Positions 42,644-51,898 of a stretch of DNA of 64,000 nucleotides are shown one piece after another. The number at the start of each line of letters is the position of its first letter. The first letter of the stretch is position 1. A program made the translations under genes and the position numbers. The notes under the pieces were generated by a model. It was not told the origin of the DNA. It made no database searches and was given only the letters and a program-made list of their open reading frames with translations. Source of the DNA: Lachnospiraceae bacterium (GTDB taxonomy: Bacteria; Bacillota; Clostridia; Lachnospirales; Lachnospiraceae); the NCBI GenBank assembly GCA_024403355.1, contig JAKSRW010000007.1, forward strand, positions 23,350 through 87,349, written 5' to 3'.

Positions 42644-45600
42644 TTATTTCATATCTGCTGACCAGAGCTGAACCTGGTTACGTCCGTTATGCTTTGCATA
42701 GTAGAGAGCCTTATCTGCATGCTCTATCAGCTCGACACGTTCCATATCGGGGGTCCATACGGATACACCGACACTGATTGTAATCGATACGAGAGTAACC
42801 TTTGAATCGCTGTTGTATGCGACGGAGGTTGTCTCGATAGTCTGTCTGATTCGTTCTGCAATATTCATTGCATAATCTGCATTGTCTGAGTCAATGAGTA
42901 CTACGAATTCCTCACCGCCATATCGGCAGGCAGTACCCTTGGCACCGGCAATACGCTTCATAATTCCCGCAACCTGCTTAAGAACCTCGTCACCGAACTG
43001 ATGGCCGTAGGTATCATTACACTTTTTGAAGAAGTCTACGTCCAGCATAAGTGCAGAAAGCTTAGCCTTCTGGGGATCGCTTGTCTTATCAATAATAAGG
43101 TTATCCAGATAAGAACGACCGTAGAGCTGTGTAAGACCGTCCGTGATAGCCCTGTGGTAAAGACGAGCGTTCTCAATGGGAGCACCGCCCTGGTTTGCGA
43201 TAAATCCGAGAGTTTCCATGTATTCCGAACTGAAAATACCGCGAACAAGTCTTGAATCAAGATAGATAATACCGTAAAGCTTACCGCGAACGAACATGGG
43301 GATTGCCATAACAGACTTGATACCGTAACGAACCATATCTGTATAGTTTCTTCTGAACTCATCCGACTGCACATCATTAATGACGATAGGCTGACGGGTA
43401 AGCTCGATTTCCTCAAGCATCCAGTCGTAGGAATAGTTTTCATAATTACCTGTATTGAAAACAGAAGCAATGTAAAGCTTCTTTTCACCGTTTTCGGGAT
43501 AGAGGAAGAGAATTCCTCGCTCTGCACCGGAAAGCTCAACAGCATCCTGAAGAATCTTGTTCTGGAGCTCTTCAATCTCAATGGTTGATGTAAGACGTTC
43601 ACCTACACGCAGCAGTGAATTAACCTTTCGGTCTACATTCATTCTGTTGCGCTTTGCCGTTACATCTGCAAGCAGTGAATTGTCACGGAACTCCTGGGAG
43701 TACTTTTCGGTAATCATATCCTCACAGCGTTTAATATACTGAGTGGAAGAGATAGCCGAGAAATTCATGTATGCTTCAAAAATGTTGAAACGTGATTCTT
43801 CAATTCTGTGCTTGTTAAAAAGATACTTGCCGTATTCAAAATGCAGTCTTGCCGCCTCAAAGGTATTGCCGCCGAAGGAAGCGTGCTCGAGACCCTTTTT
43901 GAAATATGTATCTACATGCTTTGTTCTCTCTCTCATAATTGAGAGAATGGCATTTGCGCGGAAGGCCGTAACAATGTGGTTGGGATAATCCTGAAGCCTT
44001 GCGGTGGCAGTCTTGCAAAGAATTGCAATTTCGGCCTGACGGCGGATAAGCTGCTCAGGAACAAGCTCTGTATGATCCTCCTCAAGTACATGAACCTTTG
44101 CCAGCGCCAGATGAGCGAAGGCAGGTAATGCAAGAAGCGGAACAAAGTTATTTTTATTAATCAATTCAACTGCAAGAGTCAGCTGCTTTTCTGCCTGTCT
44201 GTACTTTTCTTCTTCATTATAAAGAATACCGCACATCAGGTAGAAATAAGCCTGTGCATAGGGAACGGAAATCGTATCGTTAAGGGTAATATTCTTGGCA
44301 ACGAGATCTTCTGCCTGAATAAAGCTGCCCTTTTCTGCATAGCAGCCGATAAGCGTTGACGATGCAAGCAGCTGTGTGAAGGGATCACCTAACTTTACGG
44401 ACTGTTCTATTACAAGCTCGCAGAGCTCCTTGCATTTATCAAAATTGCCGCTGTAAAAGTATGAGAGAGCCAGATAATTTCTGGAATTGTTGCTTTCCCA
44501 TACATCACCTATTTTATCAAATACCTCTACAGCCTCACGGAAATTCTTAACACTTTTTTCAAGCTCACTCTCAAAGGTGGAGAAGATACCTGAGAAAAGG
44601 ATACTTCTGGCATAGCCGAAGCGGTCGCCGATGGACTTACGCATATTAAGTGTAAGCGACTGTGTCAGACGGAAATCTTCCTTCTTATTCTGCATATAAT
44701 AGAATATGGAAATTGCGGAAGCACCGAGTGCAAGCTCGGGAGACATCGAAAAATGCTTGATCGAATATGAATGCATACGAAGAAGCATATAATTCATTTT
44801 ATTGGCATCGGTATAAGCAAGCGCCCATGCAAGAGTTTCCATTGTCTGAAGAACAATTTTTTCTTCGCGTTTATTATCTGTATTGCGTCGTGTGGCTTCA
44901 CCGCCCTTTTCGGCAATACGGCTTTCGGTGACATTTGATTTCACCTTGTTGTATAAGGCAAGATTTCTTCTGTAGATAAAGGCTGACATCTTCAATGAAA
45001 AATCAGTCTTTGGTAATGTTATGCCGAGATACTTAAGCGCACGGGTGAGACAGCTGACAGCGTCCTCAAAATGGCTCTGTCTGAAATGTCCGAGACCGAT
45101 ACTGCGAAGCAGGCAGGCCTTTTCAACAGGGTCTGTCATGATTTCGAGCAGTTCCTCGGCCAAATTGATTGCATTCTCGAAATGACCGCAAAGCAGGTTG
45201 AGATTGGTCAGTGCCTGCTGGGAATGAATCCAGATATCGGTTCCTCGCTCGTTGTTTGCCTCCATAAGCTCGAGAGCCTTGCTGTAATATGAAATAGCTT
45301 CCTCATTTGCGTTCGTGCTGCGTGCCATTTCAGCCGCATCAAAGCAGTAACGTCTTACACCCTCATCATTGTCTGCCATAAGGAAATGGTAAACAAGTCT
45401 GTAGAGCTGATTATGAAGGTCAGAAACATATTTTGCTTCTATTCCTTTGGCAATCCAGTAATGCAGCTCCTTCTTACGCGCCTCGCTGAGACGGTTATTG
45501 AACTGCTCGTAGACCTGCTTGTGAGCGAAGGAAAGAAGATTACGCGAAGAGCTGTAATCGATAAACTGCATGTTTATGGCCTTGTTAATCCAGGGAGTGA

Positions 45601-47530
45601 TGTCGCTCAGACGAAGGTCTGTAATATAAGTCAGAAGGTCGAGGGAGAACTCATAGCCCATTACGGAGGCTATTTCAAGGAGCTTAACAGCGTCCTCGTC
45701 CATATCGTTAATTCTTCTGTTGATAATAGTATTTACATCTGTTTCTGTATTTACGCTTCGAAGCTTTTCCCAGTCCTGTTCGAGAATTCTGTTATTAACG
45801 GAAATAATCTTATCCTCAAGCATTGAACGCAGAACATTGATGGTAAAGTAAGGGTTACCATCGGTTTTTTCAATCATGTAGGATGAAAGAATACTGCATT
45901 CGGACCGGGGCAGACCGAGAATATCCGAAAGATACTCGCACATACGGGTTTCGTTGAAGGGCCTGAGATGGATATCTACGTATACATCCGTAAGCTTCAG
46001 CTTTGAAACCAGTGTGGCAAGGAAGGGGTTGTCATCCGATGAAGCAAGGTCTCGCATGGATGCAATAATGCAGACATTGTGATGTCTGAGTGCATCAGCA
46101 AGCTCGAAAATAAGCGATAATGAGGAAGAATCGGCGTACTGCAGATCATCCAGAATAATCGCGTAGGGCTTACTATTGCTGAGCAGCGAGAGTAAGAAGT
46201 TTGCAAGCATTGACATTGAACGCTGCTGCTCTTTATATTCATCAAGCGGGGGAAGCGCGATGGCTTCGGTAAGTACGGTGGACATAATGGGACTGATTTT
46301 GGTCACAATACTTGTAAGTCCGCCGAGAATGGCTGAAAGTCTGTTTTTCTCGGTAATCTGGAGCTTCCTGTCGTATTTGCCGTATTCCTCTGCGAATTCA
46401 TTGAGCAGGTAGGTAAAGGCATGATAGGGAGTCATCTGATACTGAGACTTGAAGGAGCTTCTGAAGCAGATAAAGCCGGCCTGAATGATATCATTGTAGA
46501 TATTGGTCATAAGGTCTGACTTACCTGCGCCCGTATTGCCGTGGATGAGGCAGAACTTGCCCGAACCGGCAAAGGCACCCTCGTAGATATCACGAATCTG
46601 GCTTAATTCACGACTGTGGCTGTAGATTTTTGCCTTGCGGTCAAAGCCGTGAAGCACATCGTTATCCGTAGGGGGAAGCTCGATAATTCCGCTGCAGAGG
46701 TAGCGGTCAATATCACTGATAAGCTCGTTGGGAGTCGCATAACGTAAGTCGGGATCCTTGTTGATGAGCTTGGTGATGATGTTTGAAACCTCTGAGGGAA
46801 TAGCGGGATTTATTTCTTCCGGTGCTTTTGCGATTACAGCCAGATGCTTGTAAACCATATTGTCAAGCGTGGTGGCATGGAAGGGCAAAATACCTGTAAG
46901 TATCTGATAAAGAATTACGCCGAGTGAGTAAAGGTCGGCGCGCTGGTCAACATTTCTGTCCAGAACACCGGTGGATTCAGGCGCCATATATCCGTAATTT
47001 GAGTCAATGTCAGCCTCTGTAATATTACTGAAATCAACGATATAGGACATACCGAAGTCCATGACCTTGGCCTGATAATCACCGTTTTTATTAATAATAA
47101 GGATGCTTGATGCACGCAGATTGCGATGAAGCACTTCCGAAGAAGCGGCATAGCGCAGACCTGTGGCAATCTGGGAAATAAGTCGAAGAGCGGGAATTAT
47201 ATCAAAGCTCTTATGCTCATCAATATATCTGTCCAGCGTGATGCCGTCAAAGTATTCGAAAACGATGCAGATAGCATCATCATATGAGCCTACGTCATAA
47301 ACGCGCAGCAAAGCAGAGTGCTCAAAATTGCGCACTAAATTCATCTCACTGAAGAAACGGCTGAGCTCGTTATCGTACTTCGTAACGACTGCAGGGTTGA
47401 GAACCTGGATGAGAACATATTCATTTGTGTGGATGTGTTCGCCCAAATATATTGTGGAAATCGCATCGGCTGTAAGCTTCTGTGTAATACGATATTTGTC
47501 GAACAGGATAATTTTTTCCAGTAATTCCAT
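42644..47530 (-). CDS. Giant pseudokinase-AAA-TPR-GAF-GGDEF signalling protein
   Basis: 1628 residues, soluble. Order: protein-kinase-like domain (about 8-270), AAA ATPase (Walker A GNTGAGKS near 326, AIILDDLQYAD Walker B), helical TPR-like region (about 700-1280), GAF domain (about 1306-1450) and C-terminal GGDEF domain (about 1460-1628; RYGGEEF near 1538). The kinase lacks key residues: VLIQVL replaces the lysine motif, HRNLRASS replaces HRDLK, and the P-loop has no glycines, although DFG is kept. It is therefore probably a pseudokinase. The GGEEF site looks competent for cyclic-di-GMP synthesis, so the protein could link kinase-like sensing to c-di-GMP. GAGAGGG precedes the ATG. Confidence 0.87.
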   Translation of the reverse strand: MELLEKIILFDKYRITQKLTADAISTIYLGEHIHTNEYVLIQVLNPAVVTKYDNELSRFFSEMNLVRNFEHSALLRVYDVGSYDDAICIVFEYFDGITLDRYIDEHKSFDIIPALRLISQIATGLRYAASSEVLHRNLRASSILIINKNGDYQAKVMDFGMSYIVDFSNITEADIDSNYGYMAPESTGVLDRNVDQRADLYSLGVILYQILTGILPFHATTLDNMVYKHLAVIAKAPEEINPAIPSEVSNIITKLINKDPDLRYATPNELISDIDRYLCSGIIELPPTDNDVLHGFDRKAKIYSHSRELSQIRDIYEGAFAGSGKFCLIHGNTGAGKSDLMTNIYNDIIQAGFICFRSSFKSQYQMTPYHAFTYLLNEFAEEYGKYDRKLQITEKNRLSAILGGLTSIVTKISPIMSTVLTEAIALPPLDEYKEQQRSMSMLANFLLSLLSNSKPYAIILDDLQYADSSSLSLIFELADALRHHNVCIIASMRDLASSDDNPFLATLVSKLKLTDVYVDIHLRPFNETRMCEYLSDILGLPRSECSILSSYMIEKTDGNPYFTINVLRSMLEDKIISVNNRILEQDWEKLRSVNTETDVNTIINRRINDMDEDAVKLLEIASVMGYEFSLDLLTYITDLRLSDITPWINKAINMQFIDYSSSRNLLSFAHKQVYEQFNNRLSEARKKELHYWIAKGIEAKYVSDLHNQLYRLVYHFLMADNDEGVRRYCFDAAEMARSTNANEEAISYYSKALELMEANNERGTDIWIHSQQALTNLNLLCGHFENAINLAEELLEIMTDPVEKACLLRSIGLGHFRQSHFEDAVSCLTRALKYLGITLPKTDFSLKMSAFIYRRNLALYNKVKSNVTESRIAEKGGEATRRNTDNKREEKIVLQTMETLAWALAYTDANKMNYMLLRMHSYSIKHFSMSPELALGASAISIFYYMQNKKEDFRLTQSLTLNMRKSIGDRFGYARSILFSGIFSTFESELEKSVKNFREAVEVFDKIGDVWESNNSRNYLALSYFYSGNFDKCKELCELVIEQSVKLGDPFTQLLASSTLIGCYAEKGSFIQAEDLVAKNITLNDTISVPYAQAYFYLMCGILYNEEEKYRQAEKQLTLAVELINKNNFVPLLALPAFAHLALAKVHVLEEDHTELVPEQLIRRQAEIAILCKTATARLQDYPNHIVTAFRANAILSIMRERTKHVDTYFKKGLEHASFGGNTFEAARLHFEYGKYLFNKHRIEESRFNIFEAYMNFSAISSTQYIKRCEDMITEKYSQEFRDNSLLADVTAKRNRMNVDRKVNSLLRVGERLTSTIEIEELQNKILQDAVELSGAERGILFLYPENGEKKLYIASVFNTGNYENYSYDWMLEEIELTRQPIVINDVQSDEFRRNYTDMVRYGIKSVMAIPMFVRGKLYGIIYLDSRLVRGIFSSEYMETLGFIANQGGAPIENARLYHRAITDGLTQLYGRSYLDNLIIDKTSDPQKAKLSALMLDVDFFKKCNDTYGHQFGDEVLKQVAGIMKRIAGAKGTACRYGGEEFVVLIDSDNADYAMNIAERIRQTIETTSVAYNSDSKVTLVSITISVGVSVWTPDMERVELIEHADKALYYAKHNGRNQVQLWSADMK

Positions 47531-47550
47531 AAAGCCCTCTCAAATAACAT

Positions 47551-48252
47551 TTATAGTTCTGATGAAACTATCAAAATCTTCCCCGGAAGATAGAAAAACC
47601 ACATTAAAAATGCAGCGATGTTCAGACAGAAGAAACGAAATCCTTCGCCCAAACTGAAAAATAAAGGCAGATTATAAAGCAGCACGTTAATATCACAGGC
47701 AAAAAACAGGAGCATACCGATTGTAAAACGGTCAAAATGCCTTATTTTAATGCACAAAATTATGTTTGATACAAAAAGAACCGCGTAAAAAACAACTATC
47801 GCAATAAGCATCGGTTCAGGCGCACCGCGGAAATTTCTGATAATCATCCATATCAGAAGAAAAATTCCGAGTGCAATCAAAGCAGATAAACCCAGCCGCT
47901 GCTTTTTGATACCGAATCTGACATCCGTCAGATACATATAAAAAATCTGTACAATGCAGAAGCTGCATAAGCCCGGAAGCATATCCTCGGTAAACAGCAG
48001 AAAATAGTCCGCAAATACCGTAAATGCAAGTGCTGCACAAAGGATTCTGGTCTGAACCGTTTTCTTTTTTATTTCAAGATAAACTGCACCGGCAAAGACA
48101 GAACAAATGCTGATATATTTTAAAATCGAAGAAAATGCAGGTCCGGCAAAGGAAAAAACAAGCCCCAAATCTGCCAGAAGAAAGCACAAATACAGTAATC
48201 CGTTTAATAATAATAGTCCGTATTTTATAATTCTGTCAGTCAATTCAATCAC
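47551..48252 (-). CDS. Multi-spanning membrane protein, possibly YhhN-like
   Basis: 233 residues, seven or eight membrane helices. Conserved-looking acidic positions inside helices (FADYFLLFTEDML, FFACDINVLLYNL) recall the YhhN/TMEM86 lysoplasmalogenase family, but this is tentative. The start is a GTG at 48252 with only a weak SD; a TTG nine bases later is an alternative. It lies 20 bases upstream of the giant signalling gene on the same strand and probably shares its transcript. Confidence 0.65.
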   Translation of the reverse strand: MIELTDRIIKYGLLLLNGLLYLCFLLADLGLVFSFAGPAFSSILKYISICSVFAGAVYLEIKKKTVQTRILCAALAFTVFADYFLLFTEDMLPGLCSFCIVQIFYMYLTDVRFGIKKQRLGLSALIALGIFLLIWMIIRNFRGAPEPMLIAIVVFYAVLFVSNIILCIKIRHFDRFTIGMLLFFACDINVLLYNLPLFFSLGEGFRFFCLNIAAFLMWFFYLPGKILIVSSEL

Positions 48253-48328
48253 TCTTTACAAATTATAATTGTACAAGATATAGTGTATCATATTTTTAGA
48301 AAAAACTCCATAAAAAAATAATTAATAG

Positions 48329-48357
48329 TTGACTTTTTCCGAGTCTCGTTGCATAAT
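48329..48357 (+). promoter_or_regulatory. Promoter of tRNA-Pro
   Basis: TTGACT, 17 bases, CATAAT, about 30 bases before the tRNA. Confidence 0.6.
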
Positions 48358-48386
48358 ATAAAAACAGTTGCTGAATCAGCAGTTAT

Positions 48387-48460
<74 letters not shown>

Positions 48461-48496
48461 TTTTTAGTTTAACACTGCTTCTTTTAGGAGAAGCAT

Positions 48497-49450
48497 ATGA
48501 ACTATTTGGATTTTTTACAGGAATTACAGGAAAACATTTCTAACAGATTTGGTTCTGATTATTCGGTAACCACAAGGAAGATTCTTAAAAACAATTCGGT
48601 GGAGCTTGACGGACTTATGATTAAGGGTCCGGGGGCCTGCGTTATTCCCAGTATTTATGTTAATCATTTATATCCGGAGCTTGAGAGGGGAAAGTCTATT
48701 GATGACATTGCCGAGCTTGTGCTGCAGATATACAATGAAAGCAGCAAAAAATTTGACGGCAGCAAATCCGTGAATCTCGATGACGGGGAGCCGGAAAAAA
48801 GAGTTATATTCAGACTGGTGAATTATGAGAAGAATAAAAGACTTCTTGAGGAAATGCCGCATATGAGAGTCGAAAATCTTGCAGTGATATTCTGTTATCT
48901 TGTATCGGACGATGATGAGGGCATTGCCACGATACGCATAACGAATGAGAATCTGGGAGTATTAAAGCTCTGTCCGAAGAAGCTGCCCCAATATGCATTT
49001 GAAAATACGGAAAAGCTGTTACCGTATGTGTTTGAGGACATATGCAGCGTTCTTTTGAAGCTCGCGAAGGTGAAAGGAAACGGTGAAGCTTTGGAAGCGG
49101 ATTGTTCCGAATCTGTCAGGGACAGTATTGAAATGGCGAAGGATCAGATGTTTGTATTGTCGAATACAAAGGGAATTAACGGGGCAGCCTGTCTGCTCTA
49201 CAGAGGCGTGCTTGATGAGATTTATAAGAAAATAGGCCGCTTTTATATTCTTCCCAGCTCTGTCAATGAGGTGATACTGCTGCCTAAAAATGAGAATACC
49301 GACTATAACAGTCTCTACAAGATGGTGCCGCAGATTAATCGTGAGCAGGTGGAGGACTGTGAGGTTCTGTCGGATATGGTATATTCTTATCCGGAGGATT
49401 CCTTCAGACTTTCTGAACTGATTTACAAATGTGAGCGCTGTGAATTCTGA
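48497..49450 (+). CDS. DUF5688-like protein
   Basis: 317 residues, soluble and mixed alpha/beta, resembling the DUF5688 family found mostly in Lachnospiraceae (MNYLDFLQELQENI start, PSIYVNHLYPEL, DDIAELVLQIY). The function of the family is unknown. AGGAGAAGC lies before the ATG. It sits 37 bases after tRNA-Pro with no terminator between, so it may be read through from the tRNA promoter. A bidirectional terminator follows. Confidence 0.78.
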   Translation: MNYLDFLQELQENISNRFGSDYSVTTRKILKNNSVELDGLMIKGPGACVIPSIYVNHLYPELERGKSIDDIAELVLQIYNESSKKFDGSKSVNLDDGEPEKRVIFRLVNYEKNKRLLEEMPHMRVENLAVIFCYLVSDDDEGIATIRITNENLGVLKLCPKKLPQYAFENTEKLLPYVFEDICSVLLKLAKVKGNGEALEADCSESVRDSIEMAKDQMFVLSNTKGINGAACLLYRGVLDEIYKKIGRFYILPSSVNEVILLPKNENTDYNSLYKMVPQINREQVEDCEVLSDMVYSYPEDSFRLSELIYKCERCEF

Positions 49451-49462
49451 TGAAATCTGAAA

Positions 49463-49497
49463 AAAAGACCATTGTGCGCATAACACAATGGTCTTTT
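49463..49497. terminator. Bidirectional terminator
   Basis: Perfect 14-base stem AAAAGACCATTGTG / CACAATGGTCTTTT; it carries A-runs and T-runs on each flank. Confidence 0.93.
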
Positions 49498-49522
49498 GAC
49501 ATTTTATAATTTGTTTTCAGAC

Positions 49523-50308
49523 TTAAGCCTGAGGCAGATTCTCGTCGGGAAGGATTTCCTTAGGGATGCCGTTAAGCATATTTTCCCAGAATTCAACAAG
49601 TGTGGGATCCTTTTCGAGGGACTGCGCGATTTCTGTCGCAACGTAGGTCTTAAGAGCAAGAACCTCGTCGTCATTGTCCATTTCCAGAAGCTTTGCAACT
49701 ACTTCATCATCGAGTACGCCTGAGAAAATTCGGGGATTACCTTCACTGTCGTAGACAATGTAGAAGGAATCGATTGAAGCAACGGGGCTGTCTACGTTGG
49801 GTACAATCATATTGTAGGTGCAGTAAACAACCAGGTCAATGTTGCCGTAGCCGCGCTTGGTGTAAACGGTAATGTCGCTGTAGGCGCGGACCGATTCGGT
49901 TGAACGGGCAATTGCATCGATATTAATGTAGCTTACATCTGTTACAACCTTCCTGAATTCCTCAAGGTCACAGGAAAGCTTTGCGTTGAAATAATTTTCA
50001 ATTAGTGTGTGAATCTGCGGATAAACTTCACAGCGGAGGGGATTGGGCTCAGGAGTGGGCGTGGGTCCCTCCGGGACAGGTGTGGATGTAGCCGCTGCGG
50101 TGATTTCTGCGGGCGCCTCCGTGGGAGTAAGCTCTGCAGCGGTGTCAGGTGTCGGACTGATGTTTGAAGCAGGCTTGTCTGCAGAATCCGTAACGGCAGA
50201 ATCAACCTGAACCGTTGCTCTTTTTTCGGCAGAAATCTTTAGACTAATCAGACCTATTGCCATAATGCCTGTCGTGAGTATCAGCATAATACGTTTATAT
50301 AATTCCAT
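49523..50308 (-). CDS. Membrane-anchored NTF2-like secreted protein
   Basis: 261 residues. One N-terminal hydrophobic helix (MLILTTGIMAIGLISL) is followed by an Ala/Thr/Pro-rich linker (about 30-90). A globular domain at about 95-225 has the alpha-beta pattern of NTF2-like folds (IHTLIENYFNAKLSCDLEEF). An acidic helical tail ends the protein. Likely exported and membrane-tethered; no catalytic motif visible. AGGAG precedes the ATG. The function is unknown. Confidence 0.75.
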   Translation of the reverse strand: MELYKRIMLILTTGIMAIGLISLKISAEKRATVQVDSAVTDSADKPASNISPTPDTAAELTPTEAPAEITAAATSTPVPEGPTPTPEPNPLRCEVYPQIHTLIENYFNAKLSCDLEEFRKVVTDVSYINIDAIARSTESVRAYSDITVYTKRGYGNIDLVVYCTYNMIVPNVDSPVASIDSFYIVYDSEGNPRIFSGVLDDEVVAKLLEMDNDDEVLALKTYVATEIAQSLEKDPTLVEFWENMLNGIPKEILPDENLPQA

Positions 50309-50622
50309 AACTCCTCCTAATGCAACTAATGCAATGAGTTGCTCATGGAGTAGATTGGTGCGCTTTTTGCAGCAATCTCGCAGTTTGAAAATTTATGTTC
50401 AAACTTAATCTCCGTATGTTAACATATATACCAACAACGGAATATTCTACCAAATATGAAGGTAAAATGCAAGCCAAAACAAAATTATCCATTGTCTTTT
50501 TTATGGGGATAGGGTATATTTTATAACAAGTGACAAGCAATGCTGTCACGAGTTTGTTGGAATTGCAGTTTCGAATGATTTTATGTATTCGAATTTCGGA
50601 TAAGGGATTAGGGTGAGTAATT
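50309..50622 (+). promoter_or_regulatory. Divergent intergenic region with hflX promoter
   Basis: Holds a promoter for hflX at 50492-50520 (TTGTCT, 17 bases, TATATT) and a hairpin AGTTTGAA / TTCAAACT near 50390. No gene is visible. No consensus promoter for the minus-strand gene was found, though one must lie here. Confidence 0.6.
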
Positions 50623-51891
50623 TTGGCAGAACTTATTGAAATAAAAGAAGAAAAGGAAAAAGTCATACTAGTTGCGGTTGCACTGGCGGATAATGATGAT
50701 ACTGAGGAATCCGTGGACGAGCTTGCCGAGCTGGTTGATACAGCCGGTGCCGAGACGGTAGGACGTGTTATACAGAAAAGAGAGTCTTATCAGCCGGGAA
50801 CCTATATCGGAAAAGGCAAAATTGCAGAGGTTAAGGAGCTTATCGCACAAACGGGTGCAAGCGGTATTATCACGGATGATGAGCTTTCGCCGGCGCAGAT
50901 GAAGAACCTCGAGGCAGAGCTTGAGACCAAGGTCATGGACCGCACGATGCTTATTCTCGATATTTTCGCAAAGCATGCGGATTCTTCGGAGGGTAAGCTG
51001 CAGGTAGAGCTGGCACAGCTTAAGTACCGTTCATCACGACTGGTAGGTATGCGAAGCTCTATGTCGAGAGTTTCTTACGGTATCGGAATGCGTGGCCCGG
51101 GTGAAAAGAAGCTCGAGATGGACAGACGTCTTATCAGGGACAGAATTTCACAGCTGCAGAGCGAGCTGAAGGATATGGAACGCAATCGTGAGACAACGAG
51201 AGCGAAGAGATTAAAGAATCAGACTCCTACGGTTGCCATTGTAGGATACACAAATGCGGGAAAGTCAACACTGCTGAACAGGCTGACCGGAGCGGGAATT
51301 CTTGAGGCGGACATGCTTTTTGCAACACTTGACCCCACCACACGTTCAAAGACACTTGAGAGCGGTCAGGAGGTGCTCTTTACCGATACGGTAGGCTTTA
51401 TCAGAAAGCTGCCGCATCATCTTATCGAGGCCTTTCACTCGACACTTGAGGAGGCAGGCTATGCGGACATTATCATGCATGTGGTTGATTCTTCAAATCC
51501 TATGTGTGACAAGCAGATGCATGTGGTCTATGAAACACTCAGAAAGCTTAATATAAATGATAAGCCTGTGATTACGGTATTCAACAAGCAGGACCTTAAT
51601 TTTTCGGGAGAGAAGCTTAAGGATCTGAACTGCGAGGCATCGGTGGAGATTTCCGCGGTGACCGGTGCGGGCATAGATGAACTGCTTACGATAATTGAGA
51701 AAAAGCTGCTTGAAAGAAAGAAGTATTACGAAGCGGTAATTGATTACGGAAATGCGGGAATTATCCAGCAGATTAGAAAGAACGGACAGCTTATAGCGGA
51801 GGAATATCAGGCTGACGGTATCCTGGTTAAGGCATACCTTCCGCCCGAGCTTTATTATAAGCTTTGTCCCAAGCCGAAGGAGGAATGGTGA
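50623..51891 (+). CDS. hflX: GTPase HflX
   Basis: 422 residues. HflX splits or rescues stalled ribosomes under stress. It shows the N-terminal HflX domain (SYQPGTYIGKGKIAEVKE), the MRGPGEKKLEMDRR linker, and the GTPase motifs GYTNAGKST (G1), DTVGFI (G3) and NKQD (G4). The start is a TTG at 50623, in keeping with other TTG starts here; AGGGTGAG lies upstream. The CotH lipoprotein gene starts 7 bases after the stop. Confidence 0.95.
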   Translation: MAELIEIKEEKEKVILVAVALADNDDTEESVDELAELVDTAGAETVGRVIQKRESYQPGTYIGKGKIAEVKELIAQTGASGIITDDELSPAQMKNLEAELETKVMDRTMLILDIFAKHADSSEGKLQVELAQLKYRSSRLVGMRSSMSRVSYGIGMRGPGEKKLEMDRRLIRDRISQLQSELKDMERNRETTRAKRLKNQTPTVAIVGYTNAGKSTLLNRLTGAGILEADMLFATLDPTTRSKTLESGQEVLFTDTVGFIRKLPHHLIEAFHSTLEEAGYADIIMHVVDSSNPMCDKQMHVVYETLRKLNINDKPVITVFNKQDLNFSGEKLKDLNCEASVEISAVTGAGIDELLTIIEKKLLERKKYYEAVIDYGNAGIIQQIRKNGQLIAEEYQADGILVKAYLPPELYYKLCPKPKEEW

Positions 51892-51898
51892 TAGATTT

